This document shows positions 8,239 through 16,472 of a stretch of 64,000 bases of DNA, in pieces. The translations under genes were made by a program, and so were the position numbers. The stretch's first letter is position 1. Every line of letters starts with the position of its first letter. The stretch is from Streptosporangium brasiliense. Lineage in GTDB: Bacteria > Actinomycetota > Actinomycetes > Streptosporangiales > Streptosporangiaceae. Location of the stretch: positions 3,472,001 through 3,536,000 of the forward strand of contig NZ_JAUSRB010000002.1 of the NCBI RefSeq assembly GCF_030811595.1. Reading direction: 5' to 3'. Under the pieces are notes generated by a model. It was not told the origin of the DNA and did not search any database. It saw only the letters and a list, made by a program, of their open reading frames with translations.

Positions 8239-8658
8239 TCAGCCGGGCTGGCTGTTGTCCTTGAGCGTGCCCCAGCCGTGCCAGCGGTCGATCTCGATCC
8301 AGGCGCTGACCCGGTCGCGGTCCCGCCGCGGATACTCCTTCCCCAGGTACTCCTGGGCCAGCCGGTCGATGTCGGCCAGATCCGTGTCGTCACGTATTTC
8401 GGCGACGTGCCCGATGATGCTGAGGTGTGTGTACCAGTTGTCCTCGTCGAGCACGGTGAGGGTGACCCGGGGATCGTTGCGTATGTGGTCCAACCGCTTG
8501 CGGCCCTTGTCCATGTTGACCAGAATCCGGCCGTCGTCCCAGAGATACCAGGTGGCCGTGGAGACCGGCTGGCCGTCGGACCGGAGCGTCGCGATGACGG
8601 CGGGATTCGGCCTCTTCAGCATGGCTACGGCTTCCTCGGGAAGCGGCGGGTTCGACAT
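8239..8658 (-). CDS. PPOX-class (split beta-barrel) F420/FMN-dependent oxidoreductase
   Basis: This 139-residue pyridoxamine-5'-phosphate-oxidase-like protein has the size and layout of actinobacterial F420-dependent PPOX enzymes (Rv1155 type). It has an N-terminal helix, a PAVIATLRSDGQP strand pair, TATWYLWDDGRILV, a KGRKRLDHIRNDPRVTLTVL cofactor-binding region, and a C-terminal helix with RRDRDRVSAWIEIDRWHGWG. Such enzymes reduce or bind small substrates with F420H2 or flavin. The natural substrate is unknown. Confidence 0.8.
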   Translation of the reverse strand: MSNPPLPEEAVAMLKRPNPAVIATLRSDGQPVSTATWYLWDDGRILVNMDKGRKRLDHIRNDPRVTLTVLDEDNWYTHLSIIGHVAEIRDDTDLADIDRLAQEYLGKEYPRRDRDRVSAWIEIDRWHGWGTLKDNSQPG

Positions 8659-8825
8659 GGTCTCTCCACTCCGTATCGGCGTCCCCTGCGGTGGAGGAGG
8701 CGCATGCGGTTCATGAGATATACGTCCACGGTGTCACACCCCGGATGGCGCCTGCCCCCGCGCCCCTCCGCACGCCGTCCGTCCCACGGCCGAACGCCGG
8801 CCCGACCGCGCGGTCGTTCAGCAGG

Positions 8826-8925
8826 ACGATCGTCCGGCAGGGAGGTCGTCTGGTGCGGTGGCCGTCCGGCAGGACAGTCGTCGGGCAGGGCGGTCGTCCG
8901 GCAGGACAGCCGTCCGGCGAGGCGG
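8826..8925. repeat. Degenerate ~18-bp repeats in PPOX/2-HADH spacer
   Basis: The segment is built from variants of CGTCCGGCAGGACAG and CGGGCAGGGCGGT repeated five to six times, ending at the stop codon of the 2-hydroxyacid dehydrogenase gene. The rest of the 8659-8925 gap shows no gene. Confidence 0.6.
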
Positions 8926-9891
8926 TCAGTAACCCGTGGCGGGGTCGATCACTCCTTCCAGCGGAAGGCCCTCCCGCAGGCGGCGCACGTTCCGTTCGAC
9001 CCGCTCGCAGAGCATCCGCATGACGTACTCGGCGGAGTCCGCGCAGTGCGAGGTGATCAGGGCCCTTGGGTCGCTCCACAGGGGGTGCCCCTCGGGGAGC
9101 GGCTCGGGGTCCGTCACGTCCAGGCCGGCGGCCGAGATCGTCCCGTCCCGGAGGGCTCCGGCCAGCGCGTCCGTGTCGATGTGCGCGCCGCGTGCGACGT
9201 TGACCACGACGGCGTCCGCCGGCAGCAGCGCCAGCTCGGCGGCGCCGATGACATGCCGTGTCTCCGGGGTCAGGGCGAGGGCCAGCACCAGGACGTCGGT
9301 CCCGGGGAGTACGGCGTGCAGCGCCGTGGGCGGCAGCGTCTCCCCGGCGCCCTCGACCTTCTCGGGCCGGCGGCGGAGCACCCGGATCCGGCAGTCGAAC
9401 GGCTGCAGGAGACGGACCAGCTCGGTGGCTATGCCGCCGCCGCCGAGGATCGTCACCCGCCGGCCGTGCAGGGACCGGGGATCGACCGCCGACCAGTGCG
9501 GCGTCCGCGCCTGCCGTACGACACTGCGCAGGCAGGCCAGCGTCAACATGAGCGCGTGCTCGCTGACCTGCCCGGCGAACGACCCCTTGGCACAGGTGAA
9601 GACCACCGGCCGGTCGAAGATCCCGGACACCGCGAACTTCTCCACCCCCGCCCAGGGGAACTGCACCCACCTGATCCCGGGATGCCCGTCCAGGGCCGCC
9701 CGCAGCTCCTCCGGCTCCCCGGGGACAAGCCAGACCAGCCCCTCGGCCTCCGCCGGCGGCACGTTGACGCCCCCACCGGCCGACACGGCCTTCTCGATGT
9801 TGGAGCGCAACAGGTCGAGGTCAGGAGAGTTGGCACGGCCATAGGCCGCCCCCATCTCCGCGGACGGGGCGATCGCGATGCGGGCTTCCAC
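8926..9891 (-). CDS. D-isomer-specific 2-hydroxyacid dehydrogenase
   Basis: This 321-residue NAD(P)-dependent enzyme reduces 2-oxoacids to D-2-hydroxyacids. The Rossmann motif ILGGGGIATE sits mid-protein. The catalytic Arg is in NVARGAHID, the Glu in DPEPLPEGHPLW, and the His in TSHCADS, in the family order. The N-terminal substrate domain is shorter than in PGDH. I chose GTG 9891 because the 26 codons upstream are unlike the family. The specific oxoacid is not predictable. Confidence 0.8.
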   Translation of the reverse strand: MEARIAIAPSAEMGAAYGRANSPDLDLLRSNIEKAVSAGGGVNVPPAEAEGLVWLVPGEPEELRAALDGHPGIRWVQFPWAGVEKFAVSGIFDRPVVFTCAKGSFAGQVSEHALMLTLACLRSVVRQARTPHWSAVDPRSLHGRRVTILGGGGIATELVRLLQPFDCRIRVLRRRPEKVEGAGETLPPTALHAVLPGTDVLVLALALTPETRHVIGAAELALLPADAVVVNVARGAHIDTDALAGALRDGTISAAGLDVTDPEPLPEGHPLWSDPRALITSHCADSAEYVMRMLCERVERNVRRLREGLPLEGVIDPATGY

Positions 9892-10059
9892 GGGCCCACA
9901 TTCTGCCGCGCCCCGTTGACCTGCCTTTGACCAGGGTGCGCCGCTGCCGGCCGGATCGGGGTCAGCCACAACCCTTGCCCCACCGCCGTCGGTGTCGACG
10001 TCCGGCCGGAGCCGGAGCGCCCCTACCGCGGGCCGGAGGGCGCGTCTGAGAGACGGCGG

Positions 10060-11973
10060 TCAGGCTGGTCCTGATCGTCTGCTGGTCTCGGTTCTGCTTT
10101 CAACGAGACCTTCAAGGAACTTCTGGGTCTCCGGGTCCACCGAGTAGACGGCGGTCCCGACCATTCCTCGCGTGAGAAGCACTTTGTAGGTGTTGCGGAT
10201 CAGCCGATCGGCCTGCTCATCCGTTACTCCACGCTTCGTGAGCGCCGGATCCTTGCTGGCCTTCCGGACGGTGACGAGTTCGCCGTCACGGAAGAGCAGG
10301 TCCGGGCCGATGATCACGCCGTTCCAGTCGTATTCGAAGCCTTGCGCGGTGTAGACGCAGCCAACCTGCCCGAAACCGCCCTCCATGGTGGCCCACAGCG
10401 CGCTCGCCGGAGCGTCGCCGACGGCTCGGTCGCCTTTGACGTTCCAAGGGCGTGACCAGTCGTCGATCTGGACGTCATGTACGAGCGTGTCGTCGTCAAG
10501 CGGATCGCTCCACTTCCAGCAGAAGCCGGCTGTCATGCGCGCGGAGTAGCCTCCATCCAGTCTCCAACGTAGGAGAGCCTCGAGTTCCTGCGGTGAATCG
10601 GCCAGTGAAACCGCGAAGTGGTCGTCTCCGAGCCATGACTCGGGACGGTCGCCTTTCAGACCGAGGAGCCGCAGCACCCACTCCTCGTACGCGCGGCTGC
10701 CCCCACATCGGAACTGCTCGTCGAGTGATATCTCGCGGACCCGCAACCCCTGAGCCGTCGCATGACTCCTGATCTCCGCGACGGTGCCCATCTCGCCCGG
10801 CCGTACAACCTGATGCTCATCCAGGAAGAAGACGGGAACCCTTGCCGCCTCGATCAACTCGTCCACCTGAAAGCGGCCGCTGCGGAGCCGCGCCGGGGTG
10901 TACCGGTTCTCCGAGGTCTCACGGATCCGATGCGCTTCGTCGCAGATGAGAGCTTCAAGACCATTGCGCTCTACCTGCATGAAGTTGTTGAAGTATTTGA
11001 AGAGGTTCTTGGTCTTGGAGGAGCCCTTCCCGGCGACGCGGCGCATCGTCTCGGTGAATGACCGTGACCCGGTGGCGTGCAGCACTGAGCGGCCCTGTCT
11101 CGACAACTCACCGAGGAGCGACAGTGCGATGACGCTCTTGCCGCTTCCGGGGCCGCCGGTGACGATGACCACTTCCTTCGTGTCCGCTCTGCGGGCTCTG
11201 TCCACGGCGTTCAGGACGATCTCATACGCGAGCCGCTGCTCCGCCAGAAGGACGAACTGCTCCCGGTCCTTGATCTCCTGGGCGGCCAGTTTGAGTAGCT
11301 GCTTGGAAGGACGTACGGAACTGCTGAGCAGTCGGTCGGCCGCGTCAGCACCGGACTCGGGAGCGAACTGATCGCGAAGGTAGGTGAGAAAGGCGCCGCG
11401 CCGGGTCTTGGTGAACAGACGGCTCCGCTCGCCCTGATCCCGTGCGTAGAGGTCCTGGACATCGAGGTCGGCCGCGTTGTGGAGGTAGGCCACGCCTCTG
11501 ACCGCGTCGCTCTGACCCTCCAGAGCTCCGACGAAGTCGGCGATGTATTCGCAGTAGCCCTCGACCTGAAGGGCGGGGTGCAGCTTGGGGCCGCCCGGGG
11601 CGCCTTCGACGAGCACGAGCTTCGGATCTTTCTCGAACAGTTCGGCCTGGCTCCACTGCTTCAGTTCCACGACGACGTAGGCATCTGCCGCCGTACGGCG
11701 GTCCACCCCTGCGAGCACGACGTCGGCGCGCTTGCTGGTCAGCGGCAGTTGGTATTCGACCAGCATCTCGACATGGCCCAACCCGGCATCGACCAGGTCG
11801 CGGGCGAGGACGGGAAGGCTGCGGTCCCAGGACCTGCGCTCGGCCTGGGAGGGGTTGGTGCGCACTGTTCTTCTGAGGTGTTCGGCGATGGCCTCGCTGA
11901 GCCGTCTTTCGGGGATCGAATCGTCGGTCGCCAGCTTGGCCAGACTTTCGGCGGAGTGCCGAAATGCCGTCAC
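10060..11973 (-). CDS. DUF2075-type nuclease-helicase (Schlafen group-3-like)
   Basis: This 637-residue two-part protein has an N-terminal PD-(D/E)xK-like segment: RADVVLAG, then YVVVELKQW at about residue 100. It is followed by an SF1-like helicase core with Walker A GGPGSGKS (about 270-280), Walker B ICDEAHR (about 342), a FLDEHQVV segment, an SLDEQFRCGG arginine motif, and a C-terminal VYTAQGFEYDWNGVIIG plus NTYKVLLTRG. This matches DUF2075 proteins, proposed to act in nucleic-acid metabolism or phage conflict. GTG 11973 is preferred (GGGGGTAGG upstream). It is followed on the same strand, at some distance upstream, by a MazG-like gene, which may be functionally linked. Confidence 0.75.
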   Translation of the reverse strand: MTAFRHSAESLAKLATDDSIPERRLSEAIAEHLRRTVRTNPSQAERRSWDRSLPVLARDLVDAGLGHVEMLVEYQLPLTSKRADVVLAGVDRRTAADAYVVVELKQWSQAELFEKDPKLVLVEGAPGGPKLHPALQVEGYCEYIADFVGALEGQSDAVRGVAYLHNAADLDVQDLYARDQGERSRLFTKTRRGAFLTYLRDQFAPESGADAADRLLSSSVRPSKQLLKLAAQEIKDREQFVLLAEQRLAYEIVLNAVDRARRADTKEVVIVTGGPGSGKSVIALSLLGELSRQGRSVLHATGSRSFTETMRRVAGKGSSKTKNLFKYFNNFMQVERNGLEALICDEAHRIRETSENRYTPARLRSGRFQVDELIEAARVPVFFLDEHQVVRPGEMGTVAEIRSHATAQGLRVREISLDEQFRCGGSRAYEEWVLRLLGLKGDRPESWLGDDHFAVSLADSPQELEALLRWRLDGGYSARMTAGFCWKWSDPLDDDTLVHDVQIDDWSRPWNVKGDRAVGDAPASALWATMEGGFGQVGCVYTAQGFEYDWNGVIIGPDLLFRDGELVTVRKASKDPALTKRGVTDEQADRLIRNTYKVLLTRGMVGTAVYSVDPETQKFLEGLVESRTETSRRSGPA

Positions 11974-12099
11974 GGACCTACCCCCAGGCAGCACGAGAGA
12001 CTCGTGCGGTATGGGGGCGTATCCGTGATCAGCCGATCAGCGGAAGCCCGTCGGGCCGCATCATTACGCCAGGCACATTACAGCGATCATCCGGAAAAA

Positions 12100-12456
12100 T
12101 CAGACGAGTGGTGGTGCCTTTCTGGCAGACCCCCGGTAGGTCTCAACGGCATAGCGTTTGTCGCTCTGGTCGAGCTTGGCGTGAGCCGCGTCGATGAGGT
12201 CGATCCCCAATACGTCGGCGAGCCGGGACAGATAGATCATGACATCGGCGACCTCGGACCGGAGACGCGCGGCCGACTCCGGGTCGTCCATGACGTTGGA
12301 GGACTCTTCGGGCGTCAGCCACTGGAGCTCCGCCAGCAGCTCGCCTACCTCTCCTGCCAGCGCCATCGCGAGATTCTTCGGCGTGTGGAACTGCTCCCAG
12401 TCCCTCGCCTGCGCGAACCGCCGCAGCCTGTCGGCCAGCTCTTCAAGATCCCTCAT
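12100..12456 (-). CDS. MazG-like nucleotide pyrophosphohydrolase
   Basis: This 118-residue all-alpha NTP pyrophosphohydrolase is of the short MazG/RS21-C6 (dCTPase-like) class. The metal motif is intact: the AGEVGELLAELQW helix supplies E-x-x-E, and RSEVADVMIYLSRLAD supplies E-x-x-D. Such enzymes cleave (d)NTPs or modified nucleotides to monophosphates. It is transcribed toward the DUF2075 helicase (about 125 bp gap), so the pair may be co-transcribed. A role in nucleotide-pool sanitation or depletion during phage infection is inferred. Confidence 0.85.
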   Translation of the reverse strand: MRDLEELADRLRRFAQARDWEQFHTPKNLAMALAGEVGELLAELQWLTPEESSNVMDDPESAARLRSEVADVMIYLSRLADVLGIDLIDAAHAKLDQSDKRYAVETYRGSARKAPPLV

Positions 12457-12842
12457 GCAAGCACGCTACAAGGGGAATCAAATGCCGATCGAACGCTGCC
12501 CTACCGCCCCTCCGTCCAACTTCGACGATGAAAGGCGAATGGGATCACATGTTCTCGTCAGCACCGGACAAGAGGTTGCTGCCGTCTGCCGTCTGCCGTC
12601 TGCCGTCTGCCGTCAGACCAGGCAGGGCGGGGGTCGGGGAGGGGCGGGAAGGAGACGCGGTTGCCCGGCCTGACGGCCACTGGGGGCGATGCTCACCGAT
12701 CGCCTGACAATGTCATAGCTGACTGTGATTATGGCATCACGTGATGGCGTCGCTCTGTTGACGGCAGGCCGTTGATGATCACATCTGGAAACGACCGGTG
12801 AGGAGTACGGTGGCATTGGGACAGATCAGGGGAGGAGCCGTG
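12457..12842. other. Divergent intergenic region between MazG-like and SocA-like genes
   Basis: This 386-bp region holds five perfect copies of the 7-mer CTGCCGT (12579-12613) and, near 12735-12746, a 12-bp palindrome CATCACGTGATG. The latter lies about 97 bp before the antitoxin gene and could be its operator. The stretch 12700-12760 is relatively A+T rich. No gene is recognised. Confidence 0.5.
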
Positions 12843-13532
12843 ATGAGCAGACCTCTCGAATCGCCCAATCCCCTGGCCGGCGCCGTGCTCGCGGTGCTGA
12901 AGGCGGCCCGCGAGCTGCACGTCGAGATCACCAAGGCGAAGCTGGCGAAGCTCCTCTATCTCGCCGACCTGGACTATCTCGCCGACCTGGACGCCATCGA
13001 GTCGGGGCGCACCCAGTTCAGCGGGGCTACCTGGCGATGGGACGATCACGGTCCCTACGATCACGCGCTCATCCGCGCCGAGGACTGGGTGGTGGAGAGC
13101 GAACTGGTGGAGCGACGCGACACGCGAAGCGCGGAGGACGGCCCGCATGCGCTCTCCCTGACCGTTGACATCCATGCGCTCTCCCTGACCGTTGACATCG
13201 AGGATTCACTCGACCCGGTCTACATGGAGTGTGTGCGGAACGTGGTCCGCCTGCACGGAGGCAAGAACGCGATCGATCTGAAAGACCTCTCCTACGAGAC
13301 CGCCCCAATGGTCGAGGCGTGGGCCGGCGGCGAGCGGGGAGCACTGCTCGATCTCAACCGAGCGCGGCGCCGTAAGCAGGCGAGGGTCCTTCGTGAACGG
13401 TTCCGATCGCGGCGCGGGGTCCGGCCTCCGCAGGAGGACGACCCGGGGGTCGGCGACGCGCTCAGAGCGGAGTTCCTGGAGACAAGAGACGGTCTGAGGC
13501 GGGCCGACGCGAAGATAATGGATGATCAGTGA
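12843..13532 (+). CDS. SocA/DUF4065 (Panacea)-like antitoxin
   Basis: This 229-residue protein has the Panacea/SocA-like signature ITKAKLAKLLYLADLD near the N-terminus, a WRWDDHGPYDHAL segment, and a C-terminal basic region. Panacea domains are antitoxin domains found with many toxins. ATG 12843 follows GGAGGAG with 5-bp spacing. Two perfect in-frame duplications are present: 18 bp (12957-12992, YLADLD twice) and 27 bp (13146-13199, HALSLTVDI twice), which enlarge the protein and may disturb its fold. The stop overlaps the toxin start (GTGA), typical of a toxin-antitoxin operon. Confidence 0.65.
   Translation: MSRPLESPNPLAGAVLAVLKAARELHVEITKAKLAKLLYLADLDYLADLDAIESGRTQFSGATWRWDDHGPYDHALIRAEDWVVESELVERRDTRSAEDGPHALSLTVDIHALSLTVDIEDSLDPVYMECVRNVVRLHGGKNAIDLKDLSYETAPMVEAWAGGERGALLDLNRARRRKQARVLRERFRSRRGVRPPQEDDPGVGDALRAEFLETRDGLRRADAKIMDDQ
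12957..13199 (+). repeat. Two perfect in-frame micro-duplications in the antitoxin gene
   Basis: An 18-bp unit is duplicated at 12957-12974/12975-12992 and a 27-bp unit at 13146-13172/13173-13199. Both copies of each are identical, so the events are recent. Both preserve the frame. Confidence 0.95.
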
Positions 13533-13899
13533 AGGGATCCATCCGCAAGGGTGGCGTCTACCTGGTGTCCGACCGGTCCCTCGCGATGCCCCCAACGGCC
13601 AGCGCAACTTCCATCCGAAACGGCCAGTGATCGTTCTCAGCGGTGACGCGAAGAACGAGCAGGCCGCCTGGCCCCTGGTGTACGTCGTTCCCACGTCGAC
13701 GGCCACCACGCTCAGGACCGAATACTGCGTCAAGCTCGCCCAGGGACTCGGCAACCTCTCGAGCAAATGCTGGGTGCGGACGGTATGTGCCCAGCCCTTC
13801 CTCAAAGAGGAGCTCGGCGACTACTTGGGGCGGTTACCGGCCCAGGTCGTCTTGCTGATCGAGGAAAATCTGTTCGCCTACATGGGGCTCACCGACTGA
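13529..13899 (+). CDS. MazF/PemK-family toxin, apparently frameshifted
   Basis: The toxin C-terminal core is clear in one frame: KRPVIVLSGD, then WPLVYVVPTST, LAQGLGNLSSKCWVRT and LPAQVVLLIEENLFAYMGL. This is the MazF/PemK endoribonuclease pattern. The expected MazF N-terminus (MKGSIRKGGVYLVSD-like) lies in a different frame starting at GTG 13529, which overlaps the antitoxin stop. That frame terminates at 13628. Joining them needs a net -1 shift around 13575-13600, where CCCCC occurs. The alternative ATG 13522 gives an uninterrupted frame but a non-homologous N-terminus. I favour an inactivating or sequencing frameshift; recoding is possible but the site is not a canonical slippery heptamer. 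Confidence 0.65.
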
Positions 13900-13920
13900 G
13901 GGCGTGACGACCATGCCCAA

Positions 13921-13944
13921 GGGGTCGATTGTGACGTCGACCCC
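13921..13944 (+). terminator. Hairpin after MazF-like gene
   Basis: An 8-bp perfect stem (GGGGTCGA / TCGACCCC) with an 8-base loop starts 22 bases after the toxin stop. There is no T tract, which is common for actinomycete terminators. Confidence 0.5.
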
Positions 13945-13968
13945 GGCCGGATTCTGACCTGATGGGGA

Positions 13969-14073
13969 TCAACGCCGGGTGGCGGAGGGCGGAACCTTCG
14001 CCGGGATGGACCGGAGCTCCTCGGTGTCCGAAACGATGGAGAACGAGATCGCGTAGCGCCTGACCAGCTCAGA
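13969..14073 (-). pseudogene. Remnant of a WXG-like protein C-terminus
   Basis: Read on the minus strand, about 34 codons before the stop end with EELRSIPAKVPPSATRR. The WXG-like protein encoded at 16473-16763 ends with DELRSVPAKVPPSAARP. The match stops upstream and no start or upstream homologous part exists, so this is a detached duplicate fragment. Confidence 0.6.
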
Positions 14074-14133
14074 GAGATTTGCGATGATGGCCAGGCAGGG
14101 ATGCGGATCACAGAGGATGGGAGGGGTGAGGTG

Positions 14134-14787
14134 ATGGCTTATGACCCGAAACTGGCTGCGGCGCTCTCGGGCGCCACACTGCGCCAGCTCGCACACTGGC
14201 GCAAGGCCGGCGTGAGTCGTGGCGCGGTGTTGATACCGGAGATCTCCAGCACGCGCCCCGTCCTCTACTCCTTCCGCGACGTGGTGGCGCTGCGGACCTG
14301 CGTCAAGCTGCGTAACGACGCCTCACTGCAGAAGATCAGACAGGCGCTCGACACTCTCCGTGATGATCTGAAGGAAAGCGACCATCTGTCGTCCTACACA
14401 CTGGTCGCCGACGGCAGCAGCATCTACCTGGCAGCGCCTGATCAGGCGGTCGACCTGGTGCGGAAGAAGGCCAACGTGGTCATCCACGAGATGGTGGATG
14501 TCCTGCAGCCCTTCTACCGCGGCGGCAGGCACATCCCGCCGTTGCTACAGCCCCGTGCGCACGTGGCGGTGGATCCGGCGATCCGGGGCGGGGTTCCCGT
14601 GATCGAAGGCACCCGCGTCCCCTACGACGAGGTCGCCGCGCTGCTCCGGGACGGGGTGTCGCCGGAGCAGATCTCCGACTACTACCCGAGCGTCACCGCC
14701 ATGGCTGCCCTGGATGCTGCCGATTTCGCCGACTACGTTGACAGCTACGATCCCCCCAAGGAGCCGCGTGAGGCTGCTGCTGGATGA
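14134..14787 (+). CDS. MerR-type HTH plus DUF433 antitoxin (VapB45-like)
   Basis: This 217-residue protein has two parts. The N-terminal MerR-like helix-turn-helix (GATLRQLAHWRKAGV, then VLYSFRDVVALRTCVKLR) is followed by a linker. The C-terminal DUF433 domain (about 145-205) has the motif DPAIRGGVPVIEGTRVPYDEV, LLRDGVSPEQISDYYP. DUF433 proteins are antitoxins to PIN-like VapC45/DUF5615 toxins. ATG 14134 is chosen because GGGAGGGGTGAG precedes it; ATG 14101 is the upstream alternative. It overlaps the toxin gene by 20 bp. The HTH suggests autoregulation. Confidence 0.8.
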   Translation: MAYDPKLAAALSGATLRQLAHWRKAGVSRGAVLIPEISSTRPVLYSFRDVVALRTCVKLRNDASLQKIRQALDTLRDDLKESDHLSSYTLVADGSSIYLAAPDQAVDLVRKKANVVIHEMVDVLQPFYRGGRHIPPLLQPRAHVAVDPAIRGGVPVIEGTRVPYDEVAALLRDGVSPEQISDYYPSVTAMAALDAADFADYVDSYDPPKEPREAAAG

Positions 14788-15217
14788 GAACGTCTCCAGG
14801 CCGCTCCACCAAGCCATTGCCGCCTTCGTTCTGGGTCATGAGATCATCCACCTGCTGGATCTCGACCGCTGGTCCGGGATCCGGGATGAGAACCTCTATC
14901 CTCGGGCGGTGGCCGAGGGGTTTCACGTCATCCTGACCAATGACGCCAGGCAGATGCAGCGTCCCCGGGAGGTCGAGGCGATCGCTGCTTCCGGGCTGCA
15001 CCGGATTGAATATCCCCACAAGCACCCTGGCTTGGTCGGGATCGGTCTCGCGATCGCCACGGTCGCAGCCGGGCTGCCCGCTGCCCTGGCCTTCCTCGCC
15101 GAGGCGGACGGACAACGCTTGGTGACACTGCGTGGCATCGACCCGACCCCCGCCAGCCGCCTACGCGTCGTCGACCCGGCTGCCGCTCCGCCCAAGTACT
15201 GGCCGGATCTGAATTAA
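14768..15217 (+). CDS. PIN-like (DUF5615/VapC45) toxin
   Basis: This 149-residue protein begins RLLLDENVS, the hallmark acidic strand of DUF5615/Mut7-C-like PIN nucleases. It continues with DENLYPRAVAEGFHVILTNDARQMQ, which supplies further acidic active-site residues, and has a hydrophobic C-terminal half. It is probably a ribonuclease toxin neutralised by the DUF433 protein. GTG 14768 is the only start that puts the DEN motif at the N-terminus as in the family. The gene is nested in the end of the antitoxin gene. Confidence 0.75.
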   Translation: MRLLLDENVSRPLHQAIAAFVLGHEIIHLLDLDRWSGIRDENLYPRAVAEGFHVILTNDARQMQRPREVEAIAASGLHRIEYPHKHPGLVGIGLAIATVAAGLPAALAFLAEADGQRLVTLRGIDPTPASRLRVVDPAAAPPKYWPDLN

Positions 15218-15360
15218 CCCTTCCGCTCGATTGGACATCGGCTCTGCCTCGATGGCCTTCGGGAGGCTTTATGTCGTGGCTATACGGCTTTCGCCCCGGA
15301 TGGCGTCGTGGGCTGTCCGATCGGCCGCCGCGGCCGTCATCCGTACAGCAAGCTTGAATC

Positions 15361-16392
15361 ATGCATGACGAGGAGATCACCAGGGTGACGACGGCCTTGC
15401 CGGCGAGTGCCAATCCGGCCGTCGCCCCGCAGGGCCGGAGGCGGCGCTGGGTGAGCGTGCTCGCCTGGCTGGTGGTGTCGCCGTTCGCGGTGTGGGCGGG
15501 GCTCCGGCTGATCCCTGCCGACGTGCACTTCCGATGGGTGCAGCTCGTGGCGTTCACGCCCTATGTGGCCCTCGCCTCGGCTGTCGCCCCGCTCGTCGCA
15601 CTGGTGTCGAGGCGGTGGGCCGCACTGGCTGTGAGCCTGGTGGTGACCGCGACGCTGGCGGCGTGCGTCGTCCCGCGTGCGCTGCCGGACGGTGGCCGGA
15701 CGCCCTCGGGCCCGGCGTTACGGATCCTCTCCTCCAATCTGGAGGTCGGGGCGGTCCCTCCGTCGGTTCTTGTCGATCTCGTGCGGAGGCTCCGCCCCGA
15801 TGTCCTCGCCCTCCAGGAGCTGACGCCATCGGCCGCGGAGGGGCTCCGGAAGGCGGGGCTGGCGACGCTCCTGCCGTACAAGGCGGAACTGGCGCTGGAG
15901 GGGCCACGTGGGTCAGGTGTCTACGCCCGGTACGCGATCACGCCGGGGCGGGCCATCGAGTACGGCTTCGGCCAGATGGTGGCCACCGTGGAGGTGCCGG
16001 GGGCGGGACCCGTCGGCATCGTGTCCGTGCATCCCTGCGCCCCGAGTGATGAGACGGGGTTCCCGTGCTGGGCAGCCGGCCTGGCGGCGCTGCCCCGCCC
16101 TGGCGGTGCCATACAGGTGCTGGCGGGGGACTTCAACGCCACACTTGACCACGCCCGGATCCGCGACCTGCTGGACGCGGGCTACCAGGACGCCGCCGAC
16201 GCGACGGGCGACGGCCTCACGACCACGTGGCCGTTCCGGCCTCGGAAGTTCAACGGCTTCGACATCCCCATTGTGACGATCGACCACATCCTGGCCGACC
16301 GGCGCGTGGGCGTCCGCTCATTCGGCGTGCACCTGCTTCCGGACACCGACCACCGGGCGGTCTTCGCCGAACTGGTCCTCCCGCGTCGCTGA
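15361..16392 (+). CDS. Membrane-anchored endonuclease/exonuclease/phosphatase (EEP) family protein
   Basis: This 343-residue protein has about three N-terminal membrane spans (residues about 30-115), then an extracytoplasmic EEP domain. Motifs are LRILSSNLEVG, VLALQELTP (metal Glu), VHPCAPS, LAGDFNATLDH (catalytic Asp-Asn), TIDHILAD and TDHRAVFAEL (catalytic Asp-His). This arrangement is common in actinomycete surface phosphoesterases of unknown substrate. It lies downstream of the PIN toxin gene with its own spacer of about 140 bp. Confidence 0.85.
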   Translation: MHDEEITRVTTALPASANPAVAPQGRRRRWVSVLAWLVVSPFAVWAGLRLIPADVHFRWVQLVAFTPYVALASAVAPLVALVSRRWAALAVSLVVTATLAACVVPRALPDGGRTPSGPALRILSSNLEVGAVPPSVLVDLVRRLRPDVLALQELTPSAAEGLRKAGLATLLPYKAELALEGPRGSGVYARYAITPGRAIEYGFGQMVATVEVPGAGPVGIVSVHPCAPSDETGFPCWAAGLAALPRPGGAIQVLAGDFNATLDHARIRDLLDAGYQDAADATGDGLTTTWPFRPRKFNGFDIPIVTIDHILADRRVGVRSFGVHLLPDTDHRAVFAELVLPRR

Positions 16393-16472
16393 CCCTCTCC
16401 CACCGGCCCATTCGCCAGGCTCGTTGGCCCATGGCCGGCCCTCGAACGCCATGTCCGCCCTTTTCTGATGGG

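Noticed and set aside
7042..9930. A 962-codon plus-strand frame overlapping the PHP, PPOX and dehydrogenase genes
   Set aside because: It is repeats and antisense/shifted reading of three real genes; its residues are mainly R/G/A/P and show no domain.
13522..13899. Programmed -1 frameshift to make a full MazF
   Set aside because: The shift zone has a CCCCC run but not a standard X-XXY-YYZ heptamer, and no strong downstream stem was identified. Mutation or sequencing error is simpler.
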